From Cerasicoccus sp. TK19100 (lineage in GTDB: Bacteria > Verrucomicrobiota > Verrucomicrobiia > Opitutales > Cerasicoccaceae), in NCBI RefSeq assembly GCF_027257155.1, contig NZ_JAPWDU010000006.1, positions 1 through 64,000 on the forward strand: 64,000 nt of DNA, in the 5' to 3' direction. Shown here piece after piece: positions 34,082-42,549 of this stretch. The notes under the pieces are model-generated. The model worked only from the letters and a program-made list of their open reading frames with translations. It did no database searches and was not told the origin of the DNA. The position numbers and the translations under genes are program-made. Each line of letters begins with the position of its first letter. The stretch's first letter is position 1.

Positions 34082-35074
34082 ATGAAAAATATCGTGAAAC
34101 TGTTGGCCTTGCTGGCCGCGCCTCCGTTGCTGGCGATCACGCTGCAGCCGGGGCAATACCGTGAACTCGGGAACGTGCGTTGGGAGCGGGACTACGGCTC
34201 CGGCCTGGCGCAGGCCCAGAAGCAGGACAAGCCCGTCTTTCTGCTCTTTCAGGAGGTCCCGGGCTGCGCTGGCTGCCAGGCTTTTGGGCAAAATACGCTG
34301 AGTAATCCGCTGATCGTCGATGCGATTGAGGAGGCGTTTGTGCCGGTGGCGATCTTTAATAACCAGGGCGGTGCCGACCGCGAGGTGCTCGAAAAATACA
34401 ACGAGCCGGCCTGGAATTATCAGGTCATCCGCTTTGTCGACAGCGAGGGCAAAGACATCCTGCCGCGTGAGGACAACGTATGGACCGACGCCGCAGTGGC
34501 TGCCCGCATGATCGAGGCGCTGGAACAGTATGGGCACCCCGTGCCAGACTATTTGCGGACTGTTGCCTGGCAGGGGCAGCCGGGCTTGCAGACCGCGACC
34601 TTTGCCATGTTTTGCTTTTGGGATGGCGAGTCCAAGCTGGGCGCGATCGACGGAGTGACGCACACTGAGGCGGGTTGGCTGGATGGCCACGAGGTCGTCA
34701 AGCTGCGCTTCGATCCGGAAGTCGTGAGCTTTCTGGAGCTGTCGGAAAAGGCCTCGCGCCTGGGCTGCGATCAGCGCATCTATGCGCCGGATCAAGCCTC
34801 GCTGGAGACACTGCCCGCCATGCTGCAGCGCAAGGCGACGGTGTTCGTGGAGGCCGATTACCGGCGCTCCCGTGAATCTGACCAGAAGCGTCAGCTGAGG
34901 CGTCTGCACTTCACTGAGATCGAGCTCAATGCCGGTCAGCAGACAAAGATCAACGCCGCTTTGGCCACGGGCAATCCGCAGGATATTATCCGCTGGCTGA
35001 GCCCGACTCAACTGGCCAAGCTGCGTGGCGAGCCGGACCCGCAATCACTGCCGCACGCCATTGCGGCGCAGTGA
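34082..35074 (+). CDS. Exported VPGC-type thioredoxin-like protein fused to an MsrA-like domain
   Basis: A 330-residue protein from the ATG at 34082 (MKNIVKLLALLAAPPLLA signal peptide). The first half is a thioredoxin-like fold with EVPGCAGCQAFGQNTLSN, the CxxC at C62 and C65. The VPGC motif recalls the VPGUxxT (seleno)protein family, where the first position is selenocysteine. The second half has the order of peptide methionine sulfoxide reductase A: TATFAMFCFWDGE (C178 at the MsrA GCFW position), IDGVTHTEAGWLDG, then HEVVKLRFDPEVVSFLELSE. So it may link periplasmic thiol chemistry to methionine sulfoxide repair. Activity of the MsrA-like half is uncertain because the first glycine of GCFW is Phe and other motifs are shortened. 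Confidence 0.7.
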   Translation: MKNIVKLLALLAAPPLLAITLQPGQYRELGNVRWERDYGSGLAQAQKQDKPVFLLFQEVPGCAGCQAFGQNTLSNPLIVDAIEEAFVPVAIFNNQGGADREVLEKYNEPAWNYQVIRFVDSEGKDILPREDNVWTDAAVAARMIEALEQYGHPVPDYLRTVAWQGQPGLQTATFAMFCFWDGESKLGAIDGVTHTEAGWLDGHEVVKLRFDPEVVSFLELSEKASRLGCDQRIYAPDQASLETLPAMLQRKATVFVEADYRRSRESDQKRQLRRLHFTEIELNAGQQTKINAALATGNPQDIIRWLSPTQLAKLRGEPDPQSLPHAIAAQ

Positions 35075-35109
35075 TGAAATATCCTCGGTTCTTATTAATT
35101 GGCGTCTCG

Positions 35110-35190
35110 ATGTAGGGCTCGCGTTTGCGCGATGCAGCCATTGCCTCTTGGCCAGCAGGTTGCGGCATCGCGCGAGCGCGAGCCCTACAT
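35110..35190. repeat. REPIN-like inverted repeat after the VPGC gene
   Basis: Arms of 26 bases (35110-35135 and 35165-35190) match at 24 positions around a 29-base loop. Each arm contains a GGGCTCGCG...CGCGA dyad. It lies between two convergent genes, a typical place for REP pairs. Confidence 0.7.
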
Positions 35191-35217
35191 TCCAACTATT
35201 TTGCTGGTGGATATCGC

Positions 35218-36186
35218 CTACTGAGCTGCTTCGGCGCTGACCGGGTCGACGATGATCTCCTGCCGCCCGGTGAACTTGATGTGGTCGGCACCAGGGCCGT
35301 CTTCGATGAAAAAGAGCGAGTAGCCATCCATCATCGCGCGGACGATCAGCTTGCCGTGACCGGGGACTTGGAAGGAGCCGTCGTCCTCGGTGTAGGCGGT
35401 TTCGAGTGCAGTCTTATAGAGCTCGATCTCGATGTCGGGCGAGAGCTCGGCTTGCAGGCGTTCCCAGGTTTTCTCGGGGCTGGCCATCTGGGCCTGCGCT
35501 TGCGCGGCTTGGGCACTGAGCATCACCTGGTTGCGACGGGCTGTATCGTAAACGTCGATCACGCTCTGGTAGTTCATGAAATACTCGTTGAGCGCAGCGA
35601 GCCAGCGAATGTCGGCCCGCGCCTGGATGCCTTCCTCGCCGGGTTTCTCGGCCAGCTTTTTGAGGGTTTCGTGGTCCTCGCGCATTTGGGCGGAGATTGC
35701 GTTGAGGCTATTGACGAGGTCGCTGACCTTGACCGCGCTGAAGAGCGGGATGTAGCGTTGGTAGAGCGATTCGCGGCTGGTAAAGTTTTTGGGTTCGCCG
35801 TTGTCGCCGTAAAACTCGGTGGTTACACGCGCCGGATATTGCTTCTGTAGCTGCTTGATCTGCGCGGTGATTTTCTCGTTGTCCTCGGCGGATACGACGG
35901 CGTTTGCATCGGCAGTCTCGTTGGTTTCGGGGTGCAGGTAGGCGTCGAGTCCTTGCTGCTGGCGCGTTACCATTTCATAGACGCGGTTGGGCACAAAGCC
36001 GACGCAGATGATCTCAATCACCGGTTCGACGCGATCGGGCAGGTCGACGAGCTCCAGCTTGCCGATGGTGGCGGCCTGGGACTTTGCCGGTTCGGGTGCC
36101 TTGGCGGGGGCGGGTGGGGCAGACTTTTCGCCGCAGCCGCTTAGCAGCGCGACGGCAAAAATAAGGAGCGGGGGAAAGAACCTCAT
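35218..36186 (-). CDS. Lipoprotein of unknown function
   Basis: A 322-residue protein from the ATG at 36186 (MRFFPPLLIFAVALLSGCGEK). The lipobox LLSGC gives a lipid-modified cysteine near residue 18. A proline/alanine-rich linker (about 20-40) follows, then a domain with long helices (ENEKITAQIKQLQKQYPARV, NALNAISAQMREDHETLKKLAE-type) and a C-terminal beta-rich part with DDGSFQVPGHGKLIVRAMMDGYSLFF. I recognise no family. It is anchored in an envelope membrane. Confidence 0.7.
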   Translation of the reverse strand: MRFFPPLLIFAVALLSGCGEKSAPPAPAKAPEPAKSQAATIGKLELVDLPDRVEPVIEIICVGFVPNRVYEMVTRQQQGLDAYLHPETNETADANAVVSAEDNEKITAQIKQLQKQYPARVTTEFYGDNGEPKNFTSRESLYQRYIPLFSAVKVSDLVNSLNAISAQMREDHETLKKLAEKPGEEGIQARADIRWLAALNEYFMNYQSVIDVYDTARRNQVMLSAQAAQAQAQMASPEKTWERLQAELSPDIEIELYKTALETAYTEDDGSFQVPGHGKLIVRAMMDGYSLFFIEDGPGADHIKFTGRQEIIVDPVSAEAAQ

Positions 36187-36360
36187 GGCGCGATTAAATG
36201 ACCAGCCCATTGCCTGCGCAATCAGAATTAAGCATTTTTGAGGGCAACGGATTGCTTGGACTTGTTATCATGTCCTCGATAGGTTGAAGGCTACACCGTG
36301 CACCTCTAGAGGATTACCGCGCCGAGGAATTGGCGGTAACTGAGCATTGGTGGCAGGATA

Positions 36361-36511
36361 TGGAGTGCGCCAGAGGACTGGCGTTATCGGATTTTTCGTA
36401 TGCCTGAGTAGTTGCCCTGGGTAATCCAACACAGGCTGCGTTAGGCTGGATTCATTGCGGTGTAGCCGTTGGCGCAAAATGCTCAAAGCGCCAGAGGGCT
36501 GGCGCACTCCA
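36361..36511. repeat. REPIN: paired REP sequences related to the RAYT flanks
   Basis: TGGAGTGCGCCAG...CTGGCG at 36361-36383 and its inverted partner GCGCCAG...CTGGCGCACTCCA at 36488-36511. Each is a hairpin with a short loop. They are the same REP as the copies flanking the RAYT gene at 41 kb, making a 151-bp REP doublet. Confidence 0.75.
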
Positions 36512-36512
36512 A

Positions 36513-36547
36513 ACTTTGCAATAAAAAGTAACTCTGCATTGCAAAGT
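36513..36547. repeat. Two adjacent copies of the dispersed palindrome
   Basis: ACTTTGCAATAAAAAGT (36513-36529) and ACTCTGCATTGCAAAGT (36531-36547) stand next to each other directly after the REP doublet, in opposite orientation. Confidence 0.5.
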
Positions 36548-36578
36548 AAGTTGAAGGCTTCGCTGTTTGAGACACAAA

Positions 36579-36604
36579 AAAGCCCGGGACGATGCCCGGG
36601 CTTT
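36579..36604 (-). terminator. Terminator of the large PEP-CTERM gene
   Basis: AAAGCCCGGG and CCCGGGCTTT form a perfect 10-bp stem with a 6-base loop. On the minus strand TTTTTTGTG follows. It lies 24 bases after the gene. Confidence 0.88.
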
Positions 36605-36627
36605 GAAAAAGTATTGTGGTGCTGGGA

Positions 36628-38619
36628 TTACTTACGGCGGCGGAAGTAAACCACGGCTCCCATGACGCCAGCAAAGAGCAGCGCGTAGGTGGAGGGCTCC
36701 GGAACGGCGGAGACTTGCCACTTGGTTTGCCCACCGTCGAGGACGGCCATGAATTCGTAGCCAGTGTTGCTGGAGTCGAGCACGCGGTCGGCAAAGACGT
36801 TCCAAAGCGCCGTCATGTCACCGTCGCCGAAGAACGAATCCACGATGCTGCCCATGCTGAGGACTGCGCCGGTGTTCAAGTCGAGCGTGCCAGTTGCATC
36901 GATATTCAGCGCGGTGAGGATTTGCACGATTTCGCCGTTGGTGCTCAGCGTGCTGTTTTCGCCGATGTTAACTGTGTTCGCGACAAACTGCTCACCGATC
37001 TTGTCGAGATTGGCATCACCGGTGGCGGTGTTGTCATTGAGGTAGTTGTTGACGAAGGATACGTTGGCGAGGTCGCCGGTCGTTCCGACGTTAAAGGTGT
37101 CAACACCCCACGAGCTGGAGCTCATGTTGGTAACCGAGCTGGCATCGGCAATTTCGAAGGTTGCACTGTCGCCCGTCATGGTGAGGGTGGAGTTCTTGAG
37201 GTTATCGCGGGTGGAACCGACTACGCGCACATCCCAGCTACCGCCGAGGTTGACGTCTGCGCCAGTTGCGCCGCCATCAATGCTCATCTTGTCATTGGCA
37301 AAATTGCCGCTACCGCCGGCAGGGGCTTCGGGGCCACGACCATTCGGCGCTTCCATGAGCACGTCTCCGCCAATATTCACCGTGCTGCCTTCGACTAACA
37401 GAAGAAGGGGTTTCGGGCCGTAACTTACGCTAGATGAGCCAGCGTCATCGACGAAGTGAACGCCGTTGGCAACGTCCAGGTTAAAGCCGGCCATATCTAG
37501 AATTTGACTGTCGGAATTGCCCGCATCATTGCGGAATCTTAAGCCATAGTCGGAGGCGTATGGATCGCCAGCGCCATCAAAATCAACCACTGCTGCGGCA
37601 AAGCTGAGGTCATCCGTTGCGTTGATGCGTTGGTCGCGACCGGAGGTGCCACTGCTATTCATCCAAAGGCTGCCATAGGTGCCACCATGCATGCGCATGG
37701 CGGTCGTGGCGCTAGCGCCGGTGCTTTGGTTGCCGTTGATGCGAATGTTCAGCGCGCCCAAGTTATCGAGTCGTCCGCCGTCGATAGATTCAACCACATA
37801 CTTACCTGCAAAGCCTGATGCACCGACAGAGCCGGACATATTGATGAAGGAGGTGGCATCCGCGATCCAAGTCTGATCGCTGCGAACATCTAAGTGAACG
37901 CCACCGAGGCCAATGACCCCTGTGTCGCGCTGTCCGGCGTTGTTCAAGGTGATGGTCGCGCCAACGCCCGTGAAGCGCATTTGAGGCGCGAGGGTGTTGG
38001 TTTCATTCTCAGTGGTAACATTGCCGTTAATATTGATGTTACCCGTTTTGTTGTTGGTATTGGCGGCAAAAGTCTGATCGCCCGTAATATTCAATACCGT
38101 GGAATTATTGGGTGAGCTGTCGCCAATTCCCAATTCGAAGAAGGACCAACTCATGCCTTCGTTGATGTCGAGTGAATCGATGTTCCAAGTGGTCCCGAAC
38201 GAATTGGTGCCAATTTGCAGGCGATTTGCATCACGACTGCCTGAAAGAGCAGAGCCAGATGCGACTATTTGCAAGCCGTTGGTGAGGTTCAGGCTTTTAT
38301 CGATGATGAGGGGACTGGTTTGAGTGTAGCCAGTAGGATCTTCATTTGATCGGAATATCAAACCCGATGGATCGAACAGGGTGTCGCTCGAATCGATGGA
38401 TATGCTACCCTGTAAGGTCGGGTCCCCCTGATAGTTGAAGATCGCGGTGTCGCCAGTTCCGGGGACGTTGCCCGTATCCCAGTTGGAGCCGAGCTCAACA
38501 TCGGCTGAGCTGTTGCTCTCACTGCTGTTCACGCCTTCCCAGGTGGTGTCGACGGCCGAAAGCGTTGTCGCCAAAGTCAGCGTAATGGGCGCAATAGTGC
38601 TTAGAGTGCGTTTTTTCAC
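36628..38619 (-). CDS. Large PEP-CTERM exported protein with beta-strand repeats
   Basis: A 663-residue secreted protein with signal peptide (LSTIAPITLTLATTLSAVD). The opening TTWEGVNSSESNSSADVELGSNWDTGNVPGTGDTAI-type sequence, rich in Trp, Asn and Gly, is the pattern at the start of autotransporter-like beta-helix repeats in Verrucomicrobia and Planctomycetes. The middle is low-complexity beta repeat. The end VPEPSTYALLFAGVMGA plus FRRRK is a PEP-CTERM signal. Probably part of the extracellular matrix or cell surface. The leader upstream (38.63 kb) has a few GGTTAGG/GGTTAGT words. Confidence 0.82.
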   Translation of the reverse strand: MKKRTLSTIAPITLTLATTLSAVDTTWEGVNSSESNSSADVELGSNWDTGNVPGTGDTAIFNYQGDPTLQGSISIDSSDTLFDPSGLIFRSNEDPTGYTQTSPLIIDKSLNLTNGLQIVASGSALSGSRDANRLQIGTNSFGTTWNIDSLDINEGMSWSFFELGIGDSSPNNSTVLNITGDQTFAANTNNKTGNININGNVTTENETNTLAPQMRFTGVGATITLNNAGQRDTGVIGLGGVHLDVRSDQTWIADATSFINMSGSVGASGFAGKYVVESIDGGRLDNLGALNIRINGNQSTGASATTAMRMHGGTYGSLWMNSSGTSGRDQRINATDDLSFAAAVVDFDGAGDPYASDYGLRFRNDAGNSDSQILDMAGFNLDVANGVHFVDDAGSSSVSYGPKPLLLLVEGSTVNIGGDVLMEAPNGRGPEAPAGGSGNFANDKMSIDGGATGADVNLGGSWDVRVVGSTRDNLKNSTLTMTGDSATFEIADASSVTNMSSSSWGVDTFNVGTTGDLANVSFVNNYLNDNTATGDANLDKIGEQFVANTVNIGENSTLSTNGEIVQILTALNIDATGTLDLNTGAVLSMGSIVDSFFGDGDMTALWNVFADRVLDSSNTGYEFMAVLDGGQTKWQVSAVPEPSTYALLFAGVMGAVVYFRRRK

Positions 38620-38747
38620 GTTAGGGTAATGGTTAGGGGTTAGTGTTAATCAAACGTTAATCATTCTGTTCGCCAAACGTGCTAGGGTCAATGGGTAAGA
38701 TTAATTATTAGCAATATCTATAGCGGAGGAACCTATTATAAATCTCG

Positions 38748-40838
38748 TTATTGACGCCGCAGATCGATTGTCCAGGTAGACTCCGGGGCAGTTTGTGCGA
38801 TTGCCGGATGCTTAATGACGGCGGGCTGGCTGAGGGGAACCCAGCGGGCTTGACGGCGGTGGTTTGCCTCGCTGTCAGTAGTGGGTAAGCCGTCGTATAG
38901 CGGGCCTTCGGGGTTCCAATAATGGTAGAGCGCGGCGGTGGTTTCCTTGCCCGTTTGCCACTGAATGGTGAGCGGAGATTGGATCAACACATGCGGGTGC
39001 AGTGCCGGATAAGCGCTAGCGCACTTGTAGCGCAGACCGATGACTGGCTGCCCGCCAACGTGCTGCCACGGGAGGGCAACGCCGTTGATCATTAGTTGGC
39101 CCATTGCCGCGAGCTTGGGGTCGCTGAGGGTAAACTCGAGCCGATCCGTGGAGTTATCCACCACGCGAACCGTTGACGCGCCCTGACTTTCCTCGGCCAT
39201 GAGCGGCCAGGCTTCGAAGGCTTGGCGGACGGTTAACTCGCCGCCGGGGATGCTCAGTTTACCAACGACGGGACACCGGAAATCGATCACCGGGCGCAGC
39301 CATTCCGGATCGTAGTCGATACCGGCCTTTTGTATATCGACGCAAATTTTTTCCAGATCCTCCAGCAGCATAGATGGCAGGAAATAGCGGTCGTGCAACT
39401 TCGGGCCGAAGCGGCGTAGCTTCTTGCGAAACGGCCGCTTGATGAGCATAGCGATGATGGCGCGAATGAAGAGCGATACGTTGGCCATCATTTCGGCGGT
39501 GGGCAGCGTCTCGAACGCGCGTAGCTCGACGATGCCAAGCTTACCCGTGGGCGATGAGAAATTCCAAAATTTATCCAGGCAGATTTCCGCGCGGTGAGTG
39601 TTGCCAGCGGCATCGGTCAGCAGGTTGCGGAAGAACTGGTCGAGCATTTCGGGCGAGGGCAGGTAGGAAAGTTTTTCCAAGCCTTCGCAGGCAGACTCGA
39701 GCTCGTAGAGCAGGTGCTCGGCACCTTCGTCGATGCGGGGTGCCTGGCAACCAGCTCCGACATACTGGCCGGTGAACAGATACGACAGCGCCGGGTGATG
39801 CTGCCAGTAGCGCAGAATGGAGGTAAGCAAAGTGGGCTCGTTGAAGAAGACATTCTCCTCTGGTGTGGGGCCGCCGAAGGCCAGATGTGAGCCGCCGCCG
39901 GTGCCGCGGATCGTGCCATTGAGGCTTCGCTTGGTGAGGTATAATCCAACGCGGTGCGCTGCCTCGGAGATCGCGCAAAAGGTGGCGTTGTATTCCTGCC
40001 AGGTCGATGCCGGCGGGAGGTTAACCTCCAGTACGCCGGGGTCCGCCGCGAGGCCGAGGCCGGTGGTTTCGCCGTTCGTGTTAAAGGGTGCATAGCCGCA
40101 GATGACGAGGTCGCGCAGGTCGAGCTTGACGCTCAGTGCTTCGAGCGTGGAGATCATCTGCTGAAAACCATGCCAGTCCAGCGGTGGCAGGAAGATTTCC
40201 AGCGCGCCGTTGCGGACCTCGATCGTGAGCGCGCGCTTAATGGCGTCGTCGGGCAGGTCACTCAGCGGCAGACGCAGGCCGATCGGGCTGTCTCCGGGAA
40301 TGAGGGGGACGGGGTGTGCGCGGTCAAAGGGCCAGGGTTTACTTTGCCATGCAGAGTTTTCGTAATCCAGTGGCAACACCCATCCGATGGTCTTCTTTTT
40401 CGCACCTTGCTCAGCGGCGGGTATGGGGGCGTTATCGATCGCCAATTGCTCGATCATGGCGCGCATGACGCGGGAGGCCTGAGCGGGCTGGTTGCGCCCG
40501 GCTTTGTCACCGAGTAAAAATCGCTTGGGCTCCGTCCAGAGATCACCATTCGCTTTGCGTTGCAAAGTTAACAGGTTCCAGCGAGGCAGTGGTTCTCCAG
40601 GATAGAGCTTGCCGAAGACCTGCATCACGAGACCGCCTTTGAAATGTGAGTGCAGAAGCTTGCCGGTGAGCTTTCGGGCAAAGCCGAGTTTTTCCGGGCC
40701 CATGGCGTCGTTATTCCACTCCGCGCCGGTGGGCATGTTGGGGACAAAGGTGGGCTCGCCGCCCATGGTCAGCGTTATACCTCGCTTGTCGAGGAGTGTT
40801 TCAATTTGTGCGGCGCAGTCGGTAGGTGTGTGGCTCAA
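38748..40838 (-). CDS. DUF2126 protein (transglutaminase-associated)
   Basis: A 696-residue cytoplasmic protein. ITLTMGGEPTFVPNMPTGAE (near residue 20), EKLGFARKLTGKLL and GLGLAADPGVLEVNLPPA with GTGGGSHLAFGGPTP (near 310) are landmarks of DUF2126, whose residues suggest a glutamine-synthetase-related fold by published analysis of amidoligases. In many genomes DUF2126 is the C-terminal half of a protein that starts with a transglutaminase domain. Here the two are separate genes, with a RAYT gene between them. Expected to act with the ATP-grasp/alpha-E protein; substrate unknown. Confidence 0.85.
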   Translation of the reverse strand: MSHTPTDCAAQIETLLDKRGITLTMGGEPTFVPNMPTGAEWNNDAMGPEKLGFARKLTGKLLHSHFKGGLVMQVFGKLYPGEPLPRWNLLTLQRKANGDLWTEPKRFLLGDKAGRNQPAQASRVMRAMIEQLAIDNAPIPAAEQGAKKKTIGWVLPLDYENSAWQSKPWPFDRAHPVPLIPGDSPIGLRLPLSDLPDDAIKRALTIEVRNGALEIFLPPLDWHGFQQMISTLEALSVKLDLRDLVICGYAPFNTNGETTGLGLAADPGVLEVNLPPASTWQEYNATFCAISEAAHRVGLYLTKRSLNGTIRGTGGGSHLAFGGPTPEENVFFNEPTLLTSILRYWQHHPALSYLFTGQYVGAGCQAPRIDEGAEHLLYELESACEGLEKLSYLPSPEMLDQFFRNLLTDAAGNTHRAEICLDKFWNFSSPTGKLGIVELRAFETLPTAEMMANVSLFIRAIIAMLIKRPFRKKLRRFGPKLHDRYFLPSMLLEDLEKICVDIQKAGIDYDPEWLRPVIDFRCPVVGKLSIPGGELTVRQAFEAWPLMAEESQGASTVRVVDNSTDRLEFTLSDPKLAAMGQLMINGVALPWQHVGGQPVIGLRYKCASAYPALHPHVLIQSPLTIQWQTGKETTAALYHYWNPEGPLYDGLPTTDSEANHRRQARWVPLSQPAVIKHPAIAQTAPESTWTIDLRRQ
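40553..40568. repeat. Dispersed palindrome copy inside the DUF2126 gene
   Basis: CTTTGCGTTGCAAAGT lies in the DUF2126 coding region and matches the ACTTTGCAAYRCAAAGT set. Confidence 0.5.
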
Positions 40839-40907
40839 TGGCGGTGGTGGTTGTGGGTTTTATGATGAAGGAACGAGAAGTTTTAGAATCTTGCGGTGGA
40901 ATGGCTA

Positions 40908-40939
40908 TGGAGTGCGCCAGCCCTCTGGCGCTTTAGCAT
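40908..40939. repeat. REP copy flanking the RAYT gene, downstream side
   Basis: A 32-base sequence whose core is a GCGCCAG-CCCT-CTGGCGC hairpin. It is an exact reverse complement of 41547-41578. Confidence 0.85.
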
Positions 40940-40969
40940 CTTCAGTAGAATGAATCGTGCCAACAAGCA

Positions 40970-41527
40970 TCATCTTGTTACTTCGAAGTTATCATCGACA
41001 GTTACTTGGTCGGTCGCGATTTCGTAAATCGTGCGTATCATCTCCTTGTCGGCTGTTGATTCAAACCAGGGGGCTGAGCACCAGGCATACTGGTTGGCGA
41101 CACGGACAAGCCCATGTTTTACCGCATTCTGATGAACGTAGTTTAATCGCGCCAAATATGATTTCTGATAAGTCAGGCGGGTTTCGCGAAAATTGTGCCA
41201 GACTTTGCGACCGCTTTCTCTATCAAGCTGGTTCACCCATGATGCTGTCTTTGCATGCAGCGTTCTCAACATGGCTGAAAGGGTGGCTGGATCCAACGGT
41301 GACTGAGCGACGAAATGATAATGATTCGAAAATACCGCCCATGCTTCAAGGTGCCAACCGTAATCATGTGTCAGTTTTAACAAGCCTCGCTGAAGCACAT
41401 CAAGTCTCTTTGAGTCTGCGAAAAAGTGCTGCTTGCGATAAGTTGCCGCTGTTACGAAATACGCACCTCGTTCTGTTAGCCTATGAACGGGAGCGTGGGG
41501 CCAGTTTATCTCCGGTTTGGAGGGCAT
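40970..41527 (-). mobile_element. RAYT (REP-associated tyrosine transposase) gene
   Basis: A 185-residue Y1-type transposase of the TnpA-REP family. The metal-binding motif is NHYHFV (H69, H71) and the catalytic tyrosine is in LNYVHQNAVKHGL (Y130). The N-terminal YFVTAATYRKQHFF is typical of the family. RAYTs handle single-stranded REP hairpins and are domesticated rather than freely transposing. It is flanked by a perfect 32-bp inverted pair of REP sequences (40908-40939 and 41547-41578), with another REP doublet at 36.4 kb. It sits inside the ATP-grasp/transglutaminase cluster, between the second transglutaminase and DUF2126, in the same orientation. Confidence 0.88.
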
Positions 41528-41546
41528 GATTCTTGTTTTGCGGAAA

Positions 41547-41578
41547 ATGCTAAAGCGCCAGAGGGCTGGCGCACTCCA
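41547..41578. repeat. REP copy flanking the RAYT gene, upstream side
   Basis: An exact reverse complement of 40908-40939, 20 bases upstream of the RAYT start. Together they bracket the gene. Confidence 0.85.
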
Positions 41579-41652
41579 TATCGTAGCTTTGCTCTTTGCA
41601 ACAATTTGAGTTAACGGAGGAAATAGTTGTTTAATTGCAGCCAGTCAGAGCT

Positions 41653-42549
41653 TCACACCTCTTCCAGACTCAGTGCGATTGCCATTTGCGAAGTGACGGG
41701 CTCGCCGCCTTTGACGAAGAATTTTCCCTGAATCGGGTTTACGCACTTGGGCTCGTGGGCGACGGCGGAAGGGATGAAATATTCGTTGGTCAAAATGCCG
41801 TTGGTTGGATCGAAGCCTTTCCAGCCGGCACCGGGCAGGAAGACTTCCGCCCAGGCGTGCATTGAGCCAACGGCGCGATTAAAAAGGTGTTCCTCGCCGT
41901 TGGCGGTGTTGGCCGGCGGGTCGAAAAGGTAGCCGCTCACGAAGCGCGAGGCCAAGCCAAGGTGGCGGCAGGCGGCGATGAAGAGCACGGCCATATCGCG
42001 GCAAGAGCCGAGGCGTAGCTCCAGGGTTTCGTTGGGGGATTGCACGCCTTCTTCGTCACGGCGCGAGTAGGCGATATCGCGGTGAATGGCTTGGTTGATC
42101 CCGGAGAGAAATTGCACGATGTCGTGGTGGTGGTTTACGTCGGGAATCGCCAGGTAAAGCCAGTCTAGCACCTTGTGGCTGTGCGGGATGATCGCCGGGT
42201 CGAGGTAAGGCGACAGCGCGTGCGCCTCGTGCGGAAGGTAACGAAACGGATAGGTCGTTGCATAGGGCTCAAGAATGAAGTCGAACGGGTTATCCTGTTC
42301 GACATCGATCAGCATTCTGCAGTGGAAATCGATCTGTGGCGTCTCCTGTAAGCCAAAGTTTGCGACGAGGACGATGTTGTTATTGCAGTCACGCACCCAG
42401 CGTTGTTTCGACTCAATTGACGTCGTCAAATCAAAGGATTCGACGCGGATTTTATGGCTGTCGCGGGGGCGAAGAAACAGGTGGTGCTCGCTGAAGCTGA
42501 CAGGCTTCGAGTATTGGTAACTGGTTCGATGATCGATGGAAATTCTCAC
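41653..42549 (-). CDS. Transglutaminase-like protein (second of pair)
   Basis: A 298-residue protein of the transglutaminase/cysteine-protease superfamily with the N-terminal beta domain typical of the bacterial group. The catalytic triad is in view: C183 in LGSCRDMAVLF, H231 in MHAWAEVFLPG and D247 in GFDPTNG. The GTG start overlaps the TGA of the upstream transglutaminase, so the two are translationally coupled. It is paralogous but only moderately similar to its neighbour. In such clusters these enzymes are thought to act as peptidases or amidases on peptide-linked products of the ATP-grasp enzyme. Confidence 0.88.
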   Translation of the reverse strand: MRISIDHRTSYQYSKPVSFSEHHLFLRPRDSHKIRVESFDLTTSIESKQRWVRDCNNNIVLVANFGLQETPQIDFHCRMLIDVEQDNPFDFILEPYATTYPFRYLPHEAHALSPYLDPAIIPHSHKVLDWLYLAIPDVNHHHDIVQFLSGINQAIHRDIAYSRRDEEGVQSPNETLELRLGSCRDMAVLFIAACRHLGLASRFVSGYLFDPPANTANGEEHLFNRAVGSMHAWAEVFLPGAGWKGFDPTNGILTNEYFIPSAVAHEPKCVNPIQGKFFVKGGEPVTSQMAIALSLEEV

